From contig NZ_SZVO01000002.1 of NCBI RefSeq assembly GCF_005280585.1, positions 195,005-259,004 of the forward strand: 64,000 nucleotides of DNA, read 5' to 3'. The notes below the pieces were generated by a model. That model ran no database searches. It worked only from the letters and a program-made list of their open reading frames with translations, and had not been told where the DNA came from. The stretch's first letter is position 1. The number at the start of each line of letters is the position of its first letter. Origin of the DNA: Dyadobacter frigoris. Lineage in GTDB: Bacteria > Bacteroidota > Bacteroidia > Cytophagales > Spirosomataceae. The translations under genes and the position numbers were made by a program. Below are positions 1 through 8,649 of this stretch, piece by piece.

Positions 1-174
1 TACGAGATCATTCATGAACATGTTGCTGAGTACGACTACCCGCTTACGTTCAATTTTCCCGTCGGGCATGTAGCGGATAACCGGGCGATTGGCGTTGGTA
101 TGAATGCTTATCTGGATGTAAATAAAGAAGGTGTGGAACTCCACTTTTTATCGTCCGCCCCTACCATTATATAA
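1..174 (+). CDS. LD-carboxypeptidase (peptidase S66), C-terminal end only
   Basis: The window opens inside this gene; 57 codons and the TAA stop are visible. The segment FNFPVGHVADNRA resembles the C-terminal end of S66 LD-carboxypeptidases, which remove the terminal D-Ala from the muropeptide tetrapeptide during peptidoglycan recycling. In that family a His in a Pro-x-Gly-His context completes a Ser-Glu-His triad; here it is residue 23 of the fragment. The Ser and Glu lie upstream of the window, so the full triad cannot be checked. The SDR gene begins 14 bases after the stop, so the two may be co-transcribed. The family call rests on one short conserved block. Confidence 0.75.
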   Translation, partial: YEIIHEHVAEYDYPLTFNFPVGHVADNRAIGVGMNAYLDVNKEGVELHFLSSAPTII

Positions 175-188
175 AGCTGTATTTTAGC

Positions 189-989
189 ATGGATACATTT
201 CAAAATAAAGTTGTCTGGATTACCGGCGCGTCTTCCGGAATCGGAGAAGCAATCGCCATGGCTTTCGCAAAAGAAGGTGCCAAACTGGTTTTGACTGCAA
301 GAAGAAAAGAAGAACTTGAAAGAGTAAAAACTGCCACAGGTTTGCCCGATTCGTCAGTACTGATTCTCCCTTTTGACGTTACCGAATTTGACAAAGCAGA
401 AGGTGCTGCTGCTGAAATTATTGCCAAATTCCAGAGGATCGATATTATGGTCCACAATGCCGGAATCAGCCAGCGCTCCTATATTAAAGATACGGATCTG
501 GATGTCTACAGAAAATTGATGGATGTCAATTTTTACAGTACGGTAGCCATTACGAAAGCGATCTTACCTTACATGATCAAACAGCAAAGCGGACATTTTA
601 TCGTGATCAGCAGCGTTGCCGGAAAAATCGGAACGATTATGAGATCGGGATATAATGCTTCAAAACATGCTTTACAAGGTTTCTACGATTCTTTACGTGC
701 AGAATCATATAACGACAATATCAAGGTGACAACGATTTGTCCAGGTTACATCCGCACGAATATTTCCGTTAATGCAATCAATGAAAAAGGTGGAAAGTTC
801 GGAAAAATGGATTCCAATCAGGAAAAAGGAATCGCACCCGAAGAATGCGCGAGACAGATTTTGAATGCTGTAAAAAAGGATAAAAAGGAAATTTATATCG
901 GAGGATTGAAAGAGGTAGCGGCGATTTATGTGAAGCGTTTTTTACCGAATTTGCTGTTTGATCAAGTAAGAAAAAACATACCCGAGTAA
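189..989 (+). CDS. SDR family NAD(P)-dependent oxidoreductase
   Basis: A complete classical short-chain dehydrogenase/reductase of 266 residues, a normal length for the family. Visible motifs: the dinucleotide-binding TGASSGIG at residues 12-19, the NAG motif at 90-92, catalytic Ser at 141-142, and YNASK with Tyr155 and Lys159, followed by a CPGYIRT loop. The C-terminal part resembles the DHRS7 subgroup. The protein has no signal peptide and should act in the cytoplasm on a small alcohol or carbonyl substrate. The substrate cannot be read from sequence. It follows the LD-carboxypeptidase by 14 bases, which suggests shared transcription rather than a shared pathway. The ATG start is well placed just before the Rossmann strand. 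Confidence 0.9.
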   Translation: MDTFQNKVVWITGASSGIGEAIAMAFAKEGAKLVLTARRKEELERVKTATGLPDSSVLILPFDVTEFDKAEGAAAEIIAKFQRIDIMVHNAGISQRSYIKDTDLDVYRKLMDVNFYSTVAITKAILPYMIKQQSGHFIVISSVAGKIGTIMRSGYNASKHALQGFYDSLRAESYNDNIKVTTICPGYIRTNISVNAINEKGGKFGKMDSNQEKGIAPEECARQILNAVKKDKKEIYIGGLKEVAAIYVKRFLPNLLFDQVRKNIPE

Positions 990-1010
990 TGGTTAATTAT
1001 TAAGGGTTAA

Positions 1011-1100
1011 TGCCGGACCAAACACACTCTAAAAACGAGGGAAAATATTGTGAAGGACAAAAGCGTTGCTTTTGCAATTCGGATTGTCTCTCAGTTTTAA
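1011..1100 (+). pseudogene. Remnant of a four-helix-bundle protein gene (N-terminal fragment)
   Basis: In the frame through 1050, the DNA between the SDR gene and the lipoprotein gene reads TRENIVKDKSVAFAIRIV and then stops (TAA at 1098-1100). This resembles the start of the Bacteroidota four-helix-bundle proteins related to 23S rRNA intervening-sequence proteins, which begin with an N-I-x-K-x-K-S-x-x-F-A-x-R-I-V pattern and run to about 120 residues. Only about 20 residues survive, there is no start codon in front, and nothing recognisable follows. It is most simply a deletion remnant. The match is short, so chance resemblance cannot be excluded. Confidence 0.4.
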
Positions 1101-1116
1101 ATAAATGCTATATTAA

Positions 1117-1683
1117 CTAAAATGGATATGGATCCGAGTTTCCGGAACTACGATTAACATAAAATTCTCCATCAGTTACTTCAAAAGTTTCCTTTGCGGG
1201 TCTGCCAGCATCTGATTCTATGTTTCCAGAAAATACACCTTTAATGGTAGAATCACTCAGCTCTGTCACTTCGATTGAAGCATTTAAATATGACACCTCC
1301 TCTCGATATATCTTTGGATTTTCAGAAATCGTATGAGTCAAGGCAAACCATACTTCAGGAGTTGGGGGAAATTCGTGTTTAAGGACCCACAATCCCTTTG
1401 TAACCGGCGTGAAATTCCTTATAACCAGCAAAAAAGTAGGGGTATTCGCAATTGAATCAGTGCCACGAACTGCCAGTTTATATCCATAAATAGTGTTTCC
1501 GTCTTTACCAAAAAAATAACTAACATGTTGCTTTTCGCTACCATGTTCCATACGATATTTTTTCCCGTCTACTGAAAAACTTATATAAGTCTTGGTAGAC
1601 TCTTCCGGGTCAAGACGCTCGTTTTTTCTACACCCAGACAATAGAAGAACAAGTGCCGCAAATGCTAGTGTTTTTATTTCCAT
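1117..1683 (-). CDS. Hypothetical lipoprotein
   Basis: An unrecognised exported protein of 188 residues. I chose the ATG at 1683 over the longer reading from 1725 because it places a good lipoprotein signal at the N-terminus: MEIKT, a hydrophobic stretch, then LLLSGC with the lipid-attached Cys at about residue 18. The following KNERLDPEES linker lacks a strong inner-membrane retention signal. The body is rich in beta-type alternation and contains segments such as YISFSVDGKKYRM, common in small Bacteroidota lipoproteins with a beta-sandwich. It stands alone between the SDR gene (convergent) and the amidohydrolase (same strand, 174 bases away). No function is proposed. Confidence 0.7.
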   Translation of the reverse strand: MEIKTLAFAALVLLLSGCRKNERLDPEESTKTYISFSVDGKKYRMEHGSEKQHVSYFFGKDGNTIYGYKLAVRGTDSIANTPTFLLVIRNFTPVTKGLWVLKHEFPPTPEVWFALTHTISENPKIYREEVSYLNASIEVTELSDSTIKGVFSGNIESDAGRPAKETFEVTDGEFYVNRSSGNSDPYPF

Positions 1684-1857
1684 AGAAGTAAAATAAATGG
1701 TTGTACCTTGAAAAGATACAACCATTTGAAATATAATATTAAACCTAGCTAGTTAACCCGACTATTTATTGCAAGGCACAACATGAGCAGAATTCGTCAC
1801 CTATGAAAGAGGTCCGAATTAAGTATCACAAAATTCCGAACCAGCCATCATTAACAA

Positions 1858-3162
1858 TTATTTCTTAGTTTTTTTCTCCATATAGTCCACAGTCAGTCTG
1901 CTCAAAGACCTCACGCCTAGCAACATCCCACTATCATCAATAAAAAAGTCAGGCGTGTGATGCGCTGATGCAGTTAATGGATCTTTTCCAACAGGCATTC
2001 CGCCTAAAAAGAAGAAGAATCCTGGTACTTTCTGTTGAAAAAAGGAGAAATCTTCTGCTCCTGACGCAGCCGGAACCAGTTTTACATTATCCTTTCCAGC
2101 AACATCCTTTAAAGTACCAACCATTTCTTCCGTCAAAGGAATATCATTGTAAGTAACCGGATACAGAATTCCGATGTTCACATCCGCTTTCGCCCCTGCA
2201 CTTTCGGCAATATTTGTGGCAATTTCTGTGATACGTTTATGAACTTTTACGTGCATATCCTCATCAAAAGTCCGGATCGTACCGATCATTTTAACTTGTT
2301 CAGGAATAATATTCTGACGAATACCACCATTGATTGCGCCGATTGTCACAACAGCAGGTGCTTTTGTGAGATCAAGATTTCGGCTCACGATTGTTTGCAA
2401 ACCCATTACAATTTGAGCAGACGTAACAATCGGATCCACACCTGACCATGGATAAGCGCCGTGCGTTTGTTTTCCTTTTACATCAATACTGAAAAAGTCA
2501 ACCGCAGCCATGGTCGCTCCTGGTTTGTATCCAATTTTACCAACTTCGGTTTGCGAGTTAATATGCAGACCGAAAATTGCATCCACTTTTGGATTTTCCA
2601 GTACACCTTCCTTGATCATCAATTTAGCACCACCTTCTTCCCCTTCCGGAGCACCCTCTTCCGCTGGTTGGAAAATAAACTTAACAGTACCTTTCAAATC
2701 GCCTTTCATGGAAGACAAAACTTCGGCCACACCCATCAAAATTGATATGTGTGTATCATGTCCGCAAGCGTGCATGACACCAACTTTTTGTCCGTTATAA
2801 TCTGTTGTAACCGTAGATTTAAAAGGAACATCTACTCTTTCAGTAACCGGCAAACCATCCATATCCGCACGTAAAGCAACAACCGGACCTGGTTTTCCAC
2901 CTTTCAGCAAACCTACAACGCCGGTATGGCCGACGCCCGTCTGCACTTCAATGCCCAGACTTTTTAAATGTGCAGCAATTTTTTCAGCCGTTTTAAATTC
3001 CCGGTTTCCAAGTTCAGGATTCTGATGAAAGTCCCGGCGCCATTCAATGATTTTCGGTTCAATCGATTTCGATTTCTGATCAATTTTAGTACTGAGCGGG
3101 GACTGGGAAAAAGAAGAAAATCCAGCAAAAGTTAAGCTGGTAAGTAGTAAAAGCCTGCGCAT
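1858..3162 (-). CDS. M20 family metallopeptidase / N-acyl-amino-acid amidohydrolase, exported
   Basis: A 434-residue member of the M20D branch (hippurate hydrolase, IAA-amino-acid hydrolase and N-acetyl-amino-acid deacetylase relatives). It begins with a signal peptide of about 19 residues ending FSQ, so it acts outside the cytoplasm. Metal-binding residues are visible: Cys133 and His135 in HACGHDTH, the Glu pair at 168-169 in QPAEEG, His200 in GLHINSQ, and the C-terminal AHHTPDFF near residue 400. The dimerisation domain sits between about 205 and 320. It likely hydrolyses N-acylated amino acids or short peptides in the periplasm. It is transcribed away from the first SusC gene. The substrate is not determined. 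Confidence 0.88.
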   Translation of the reverse strand: MRRLLLLTSLTFAGFSSFSQSPLSTKIDQKSKSIEPKIIEWRRDFHQNPELGNREFKTAEKIAAHLKSLGIEVQTGVGHTGVVGLLKGGKPGPVVALRADMDGLPVTERVDVPFKSTVTTDYNGQKVGVMHACGHDTHISILMGVAEVLSSMKGDLKGTVKFIFQPAEEGAPEGEEGGAKLMIKEGVLENPKVDAIFGLHINSQTEVGKIGYKPGATMAAVDFFSIDVKGKQTHGAYPWSGVDPIVTSAQIVMGLQTIVSRNLDLTKAPAVVTIGAINGGIRQNIIPEQVKMIGTIRTFDEDMHVKVHKRITEIATNIAESAGAKADVNIGILYPVTYNDIPLTEEMVGTLKDVAGKDNVKLVPAASGAEDFSFFQQKVPGFFFFLGGMPVGKDPLTASAHHTPDFFIDDSGMLLGVRSLSRLTVDYMEKKTKK

Positions 3163-3443
3163 AATAAGAGTGACGTTTATAAATTAGGTAGAAATAATTC
3201 TTTACTCATACAAAGTAATCAGAAATAATGATTTTTCCATTTTGGTTAAATTCCGAAAACGTTGCCCGATAAAGCTTCTATATAACCATCGGTCACACTT
3301 TATAGATTTTCAGCAAGAACACAGCACCTTTTCCTCCGAAAGCGAAATTCACGCAAACCGAATAGAATTCGGATACTTCAAAGAAGATTCCACTTTAAAG
3401 AGCTAAGAACCAAATCTTATTTTGCAGAAAACGTTCTTATCCG

Positions 3444-3473
3444 TTGAAATAAATAAACTAAATATTATTTTTG
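3444..3473 (+). promoter_or_regulatory. Bacteroidota-type promoter for the first SusC gene
   Basis: TTGA at 3444-3447 and TATTTTTG at 3466-3473 match the Bacteroidota -33 (TTTG/TTG) and -7 (TAnnTTTG) elements, with 18 bases between them. Transcription would start near 3480, giving a leader of about 40 bases before the ATG at 3519. The rest of the 356-base divergent gap (3163-3518) shows no gene; I saw no equally good promoter for the amidohydrolase on the other strand. Confidence 0.6.
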
Positions 3474-3518
3474 TAATTATTGTTATATTCATCAATCACA
3501 AATCTTAATCGTTACAGT

Positions 3519-6500
3519 ATGAGGAAGTTTCTATTATCACTATTGGGTATTTCACTGCTGCTCAGCCATCAGCTCTATGCCCAGGATGTCAATGTAACCG
3601 GGAAGGTTACAGCAGACGATGGCTCAACATTGCCGGGAGTAAATATTGCTGTAAGATCAACAACAAATGGCACAACAACCGACGTTCAGGGCAATTATTC
3701 GATACAAGTAAGCCAGGGCGCTACGTTAATATTCAGTTTTATAGGTTTTGCTTCAAAAGAAGTAATTGTCGGCAGCCAGTCGGTTGTTAACATAACACTT
3801 GTCGCAGGCCCCAACCAGCTTAGCGAAGTAGTTGTAACTGCTTTGGGTGCAGTGCGGGAAAAACGGTCGCTGGGATATGCAGTTTCTGATCTGAACGGTG
3901 ATCAGCTCGCCAAATCTGGAGAATCCAATATTGTACAAAGCCTTGCAGGTAAAACTGCCGGTGTTATTGTAACAGGTTCATCAGGTTTACCGGGCGCTTC
4001 CAGTAAAATTGTTTTGCGTGGCCCGGCTACCTTTACTGGTGAACAGCAGCCGCTTATTGTCGTTGACGGCGTTCCTATCAATAATGAAACTGTTACTTCT
4101 TCTGCCGGAGATTATCCATTTAATGCCAATTTGGGGGGTGTAAATAATTCCAACCGTGCGCTTGACATCAATCCTGATGATATTGAATCCGTAACGATTT
4201 TGAAAGGACCAGCTGCCTCTGCATTGTATGGTGCCCGAGCAGGAAATGGTGCTATTCTTTATACAACCAAAAGAGGAAAAAAACAGAAAGGAATTGGCGT
4301 TACGCTTAATTACCGTCTCGAACTTTCGGAGGTTAACAAACTGCCTGATCTGCAAAAAGAATATGCACAGGGAACAGGTGGAAAATACTTAACAGCAGAT
4401 CCCGGACCGGATTTAAGACACGGCACTGACGACGACGTCTCTTTGGGAACAGCAAGCAGCTGGGGACCAAAAATCTCATCCGATCCGTCTCTGAAATATT
4501 ATGACAACCCGGGAAACTTCTTTAAAACAGCCGTTTCTCATAATACCAACGTAACACTTTCAGGTGGAAATGATAAATCTTCTTTCCGCCTTTCTCTGGG
4601 AAATCTGACTCAGAACGGCATTATTCCAAATACGGATTATAAGAGAAATTCAGTTCGTTTGACAGCGGATAGTTATCTGACAGACAATTTCAAAGTAGGT
4701 GGAACGGTCAGTTATATCAATTCCGGAGGTATTAAATCCCAAAACGGAAGTAATGTAGCGGGTACTATGCTAAGTCTTTTACGGACACCGGCTTCTTTTG
4801 ATTTGCGGGAATATAAATATGCAAACGGTTACAACCGGACTTATTTCTCCGCTTATGATAACCCGCTCTTTTCTGCACATGAAAATCCGTTCAAAGACGA
4901 GATTAACCGTGTTTTAGGAAATATTTATTTGAATTATCACCTCAACAAATTTTTCGATGTAACCTACAAGCTGGGTGTTGATTCCTATTCTGACCGTCGC
5001 CAGCAAATTTATGCTATCAGTTCAAATGGCGATGATAATTCGGTAGGTTATGGCCAGGTTAATTTTGATAACGTTACCAGTCGTGATATTTACGGGGATT
5101 TGATATTTCGCGGAGAAGTAAAACCATCCGGCAAATTCGGAATTAATTATACCGTCGGCCACAACATTACATCTGCCAATTTTACTGACAACTTCCAGAG
5201 AGGCCGGAACCTGACCGTTCAGAACTTCTACAATCTTGGAAATGCTTCTGAACTGTACGCATCTAATAATACACAGCGCAAATACACTACAGCAGTATTC
5301 GGTCAGCTGGATTTTGATTATGCAAGCCAGATCTACGTTTCCCTTACCGGAAGAAATGAATGGTCTTCAACTTTTGGAAAAAGTAAAAATAATTTCTTCT
5401 ACCCCTCGGCCAACGTTTCCTGGGTTTTTAGTGAATTGTTCAATTCCGATATCTTCACTTTTGGGAAACTTCGCTATGCTTATTCCGAAGCAGGCATTTC
5501 GCCAACTGCTTACCGGAATAAAACATTCTTTGGAAAACCATCTTTCACCGACGGATTTACCAACGGACTGAGTTTCCCATACAACGGTGTAAACGGTTAT
5601 TCCTATTACAATCAGATTGTTGGAAATACCAATCTTAAACCGGAACGTGTTATTGGCAATGAAGTTGGGTTGAACATGAAATTTCTGAAACAACGTTTCG
5701 ATGTTGACCTTACCGTTTACAATCAGAAAACAGAGGATATTTTACTGGATAGACCAACGGCTCCGGCATCTGGTTTTACAGCAGAATATACGAATTCAGG
5801 CCAGTTGCGAAATCGTGGTGTGGAAGTTATGATTTCTGCCAACGCGATTAAAACTCAGAATTTCAGCTGGGATATCAGTTTGAACTGGTCCAAAAATGTG
5901 AGCAAAGTTTTGAAACTGGCGGAAGGTGTACAGGAATTAAGTCTTGAAAGTGCATTTACCGGAATTGGCGGCTACGCAATCGTTGGTGAGCCATTGGGCG
6001 TTCTTTATGGAACAAAATGGCAGCGGAATGATAAAGGAGATTTGATCATTGGCTCAAACGGAATTCCATTACAGGAAGCCGCACAAGGAAATATCGGAAA
6101 TCCTTATCCAAAATGGCTTAGCAATTTACGTAACACATTTACATATAAAGGTGTAAGCCTGACCGCACTTATTGATGTAAGACATGGCGGAGCAATCTGG
6201 AACGGTACTTATGCACGTTTGAACCGCATCGGGCGGACGCAGGAATCCGCAGATCGTGAAAGGACTTATGTAATTCCGGGTGTTACAGCTTCCGGTGAAG
6301 CCAATACAAAGGAAATTACTGCATTAAGTTATTTCAGCAGCTACGTAGGTGACGGCGGCGCGGCAGCAGAACAATTTGTTGAAAATGTTAACTGGTTCCG
6401 TTTGCGTGAAGTTGGTTTGAGCTATCGTTTCAAGTTTAAGAAATATGTCAATTATGTTGATGTTTCTTTCACAAGCCGCAATCTGTACCTGAATACGAAT

Positions 6501-6620
6501 TACAAAGGTGTGGATCCGGAAACCAGTTTAACGGGTGCAGGCTCCAACTTGCAAGGGTTTGATTACTTCAATAATCCTGGTAGCAAATCATACATTTTCG
6601 GCGTAAACATCGGATTTTAA
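3519..6620 (+). CDS. SusC/RagA family TonB-linked outer membrane protein
   Basis: A 1033-residue TonB-dependent outer-membrane transporter. The start at 3519 is preferred over the upstream in-frame start at 3480 because it gives a clean signal peptide (about 21 residues, ending LYA) and matches the second SusC gene, which begins with the same MRK-LLSLLG. Order: signal peptide, carboxypeptidase-regulatory-like beta-sandwich (about 24-107), SEVVVTALG segment (about 102-110), plug (about 115-250, ending in the SusC-typical KGPAASALYGAR), then a beta-barrel ending in Phe. It would pair with the SusD-like lipoprotein 24 bases downstream to bind and import an oligomeric nutrient. No glycoside hydrolase, protease, ECF sigma or anti-sigma gene lies alongside, so the substrate is open. 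Confidence 0.95.
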   Translation: MRKFLLSLLGISLLLSHQLYAQDVNVTGKVTADDGSTLPGVNIAVRSTTNGTTTDVQGNYSIQVSQGATLIFSFIGFASKEVIVGSQSVVNITLVAGPNQLSEVVVTALGAVREKRSLGYAVSDLNGDQLAKSGESNIVQSLAGKTAGVIVTGSSGLPGASSKIVLRGPATFTGEQQPLIVVDGVPINNETVTSSAGDYPFNANLGGVNNSNRALDINPDDIESVTILKGPAASALYGARAGNGAILYTTKRGKKQKGIGVTLNYRLELSEVNKLPDLQKEYAQGTGGKYLTADPGPDLRHGTDDDVSLGTASSWGPKISSDPSLKYYDNPGNFFKTAVSHNTNVTLSGGNDKSSFRLSLGNLTQNGIIPNTDYKRNSVRLTADSYLTDNFKVGGTVSYINSGGIKSQNGSNVAGTMLSLLRTPASFDLREYKYANGYNRTYFSAYDNPLFSAHENPFKDEINRVLGNIYLNYHLNKFFDVTYKLGVDSYSDRRQQIYAISSNGDDNSVGYGQVNFDNVTSRDIYGDLIFRGEVKPSGKFGINYTVGHNITSANFTDNFQRGRNLTVQNFYNLGNASELYASNNTQRKYTTAVFGQLDFDYASQIYVSLTGRNEWSSTFGKSKNNFFYPSANVSWVFSELFNSDIFTFGKLRYAYSEAGISPTAYRNKTFFGKPSFTDGFTNGLSFPYNGVNGYSYYNQIVGNTNLKPERVIGNEVGLNMKFLKQRFDVDLTVYNQKTEDILLDRPTAPASGFTAEYTNSGQLRNRGVEVMISANAIKTQNFSWDISLNWSKNVSKVLKLAEGVQELSLESAFTGIGGYAIVGEPLGVLYGTKWQRNDKGDLIIGSNGIPLQEAAQGNIGNPYPKWLSNLRNTFTYKGVSLTALIDVRHGGAIWNGTYARLNRIGRTQESADRERTYVIPGVTASGEANTKEITALSYFSSYVGDGGAAAEQFVENVNWFRLREVGLSYRFKFKKYVNYVDVSFTSRNLYLNTNYKGVDPETSLTGAGSNLQGFDYFNNPGSKSYIFGVNIGF

Positions 6621-6644
6621 TTTCCACAAAGCATCGTAATCATT

Positions 6645-8027
6645 ATGAAAAAGATATTATTTACCTTTCTTGCCCTGACCGTTGCAGCAACATCGTGCAA
6701 GGATAAATTTGACGAATACGGAGTGAATCCGAATGATCCGGAAACCGTAACGGCGGCTTCGCTGCTTACCGGCGCGGAAGTTTCAACTTTTGCAGCTTAT
6801 GGCGGACAACTGGGCCGCGTTACGAGTATGCTGGTGCAGCAAACTGCGGGTACTTCGGAAGGATCTCAGACACAGGCTTTTGCAAATTACACTATCACAG
6901 AAGCTGATGTAGTTAACGAATGGGCCAATTTGTATAATGGTTCATTAAATAACACCCTCACACTGATCAATGACTACGGCGCAGAGAATCCTTATTATGC
7001 AGGAATGGCCAAAGTGATCACAGCCCTGAACCTTGGTGTCGCTACGGATCTTTGGGGTGATGTTCCTTACACGGAAGCCATTAAGGCGCTTTCAGGAAAT
7101 TTCAATCCAAAATATGATAAACAGGAAGATGTAATCAAGAGTATCCAGACATTGCTCGATGAGGCAATCACGGCACTTAGTACTGCAAAAACGGCCAATA
7201 AATTCATTCCGGGTTCAGACGATCTGATTTTTGGAGGTAATACAAAAAACTGGATTAACGCCGCCTATATTATCAAAGCCCGTTATGCAAACCGTCTGAG
7301 CCAGAGCGATCCTTCCGGAAGTGCCGCCAAAGCGCTGGAATATCTTGCCAAAGTGGATTCTTCTGCCAGCGACATGAATGCGATGTTTTTCAATACCGGA
7401 AATACCTATAACCAGTGGTATGACTACTATAACAACCGTACGAATTATCTGAAAATGGGTAAATTCTTTATTGACTTTATGGCTACTACCAAAGATCCGC
7501 GTCTGCCATTTTTTGCTACGCTTGATGAAGACGGCAATTATTCAGGTACGCCGGTGGACGATCAGGACCAGACCACAACTTCTGACCCCGGACCAGGTAT
7601 TGCGTCTGCTGATTCTCCTATCGCGCTGGCTACCTATACTGAGGCTAAATTTATTGCAGCAGAAGCGCAGTTAAGATTAGGTAAGGCGGCAGAAGCTGCG
7701 GCGGCTTATAATATCGCCGTTACAGCTTCGGTTAAACGCGTAACGGGAAGTGCTATTTCCGCAGATTTCGCAAAAACAACAGCGTCTGAAACAGCGTCAT
7801 CGCTAACTTTGGAAAAACTGATCACCCAGAAATATGTTGCGCTTTTCACACAGATCGAGCCCTATAACGATTTCAGAAGAACAGGTTTCCCAAAACTTAC
7901 AGCGAATCAGAATTCATCAAAACAGCAAATTCCTGTACGTCTGCCGACCTCACAGGATGAGCGTGTAAACAATCCGAATGCTACTGTGGTTGATGATATT
8001 TATACGCCGGTTTGGTGGGATAAATAA
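6645..8027 (+). CDS. SusD/RagB-like nutrient-binding lipoprotein (SusD-like_2 type)
   Basis: A 460-residue lipoprotein with lipobox AATSC (Cys18). The EYGVNPNDPETV segment just after the lipidation site is typical of the SusD-like_2 subgroup, whose members form the lid over a SusC channel. The TPR-like helical scaffold is suggested by repeated Ala-rich helices such as YTEAKFIAAEAQLRLGKAAEAAAAYN near residues 325-350. It ends with VWWDK, matching the end of the second SusD (LWWDKL), so the two SusD proteins are paralogues. It lies 24 bases after SusC and is followed by a strong terminator, so the pair is a closed two-gene unit. Confidence 0.93.
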   Translation: MKKILFTFLALTVAATSCKDKFDEYGVNPNDPETVTAASLLTGAEVSTFAAYGGQLGRVTSMLVQQTAGTSEGSQTQAFANYTITEADVVNEWANLYNGSLNNTLTLINDYGAENPYYAGMAKVITALNLGVATDLWGDVPYTEAIKALSGNFNPKYDKQEDVIKSIQTLLDEAITALSTAKTANKFIPGSDDLIFGGNTKNWINAAYIIKARYANRLSQSDPSGSAAKALEYLAKVDSSASDMNAMFFNTGNTYNQWYDYYNNRTNYLKMGKFFIDFMATTKDPRLPFFATLDEDGNYSGTPVDDQDQTTTSDPGPGIASADSPIALATYTEAKFIAAEAQLRLGKAAEAAAAYNIAVTASVKRVTGSAISADFAKTTASETASSLTLEKLITQKYVALFTQIEPYNDFRRTGFPKLTANQNSSKQQIPVRLPTSQDERVNNPNATVVDDIYTPVWWDK

Positions 8028-8041
8028 TATTTAGCACGAAT

Positions 8042-8093
8042 AAAAAAAAGGAAGAGCTGCCGGGAATTAACCCGGCAGCTCTTCCTTTTTTTA
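8042..8093 (+). terminator. Intrinsic terminator of the first SusCD unit
   Basis: A perfect 17-bp inverted repeat (8048-8064 with 8071-8087) with a 6-base AATTAA loop. The G+C-rich core GAGCTGCCGGG is flanked by an A-run upstream and a T-run downstream. It begins about 15 bases after the SusD stop. The A-run also allows it to work on the opposite strand. Confidence 0.92.
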
Positions 8094-8574
8094 TTGATAA
8101 GTAACCTCATTTTATTTTAAGTACATTAAAGCAAACAATTATAATTCAAATTACTTTTATTACATTAAAGTAATATTTCTCCAAATATAATTTCGAAAAA
8201 CCCAGTCCTTCTTATTGATTTTGTAAGCTTAACCGATTATAAGAAGAACAAATTATACCATTAAACGTAGATTATAGAAGTTTAATGATTTTGTTAAAAT
8301 TAAATTAAAAATTGGCAACGTTTACAAGCATTTTTTGGACAATTCGCAATGTTGCACCCCTCTTCTTGATTTACGTATCTTCTTTACCGTTCTAAAAAAT
8401 AGGGCTTTTTCATTTAACAATATGGTAATAATCCTATTCTGTTACAGTGTAGGGTGACTAAAAATACAATTGCAATTTTCGCATTTAATACTGGATAATT
8501 ACCAATTTTTATAACATTATTTTATGAAATTGGGCATAGCACCAAAGTAAATTTTGAATAATTGCAAAAATACC
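8094..8574. other. AT-rich intergenic stretch with a dyad and a direct repeat
   Basis: No coding frame is visible in this A+T-rich gap. It contains an 8-bp inverted repeat, ATTACTTT at 8150-8157 and AAAGTAAT at 8167-8174 with a 9-base gap, and a 10-bp direct repeat TACATTAAAG at 8122-8131 and 8161-8170. The dyad lies more than 400 bases from the next promoter, so a role as operator is doubtful. The remainder is plain A+T-rich sequence. Confidence 0.35.
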
Positions 8575-8604
8575 TTGTAATGGTTAAAACAATAATTACT
8601 TTTG
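8575..8604 (+). promoter_or_regulatory. Bacteroidota-type promoter for the second SusC gene
   Basis: TTGT at 8575-8578 and TACTTTTG at 8597-8604 fit the -33 and -7 elements with an 18-base spacer, the same spacer as in front of the first SusC. The distance from the end of the -7 element to the ATG (46 bases, ATG at 8650) is also the same as in the first unit. Confidence 0.65.
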
Positions 8605-8649
8605 CAACATTAAATTTTCTTAATAAAACCTAACATAATTATTCTAAGT

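Noticed and set aside
3480..3518. Longer N-terminus for the first SusC from base 3480
   Set aside because: It would put 13 polar residues before the signal peptide and coincide with the predicted transcription start; the paralogue begins at the equivalent of 3519.
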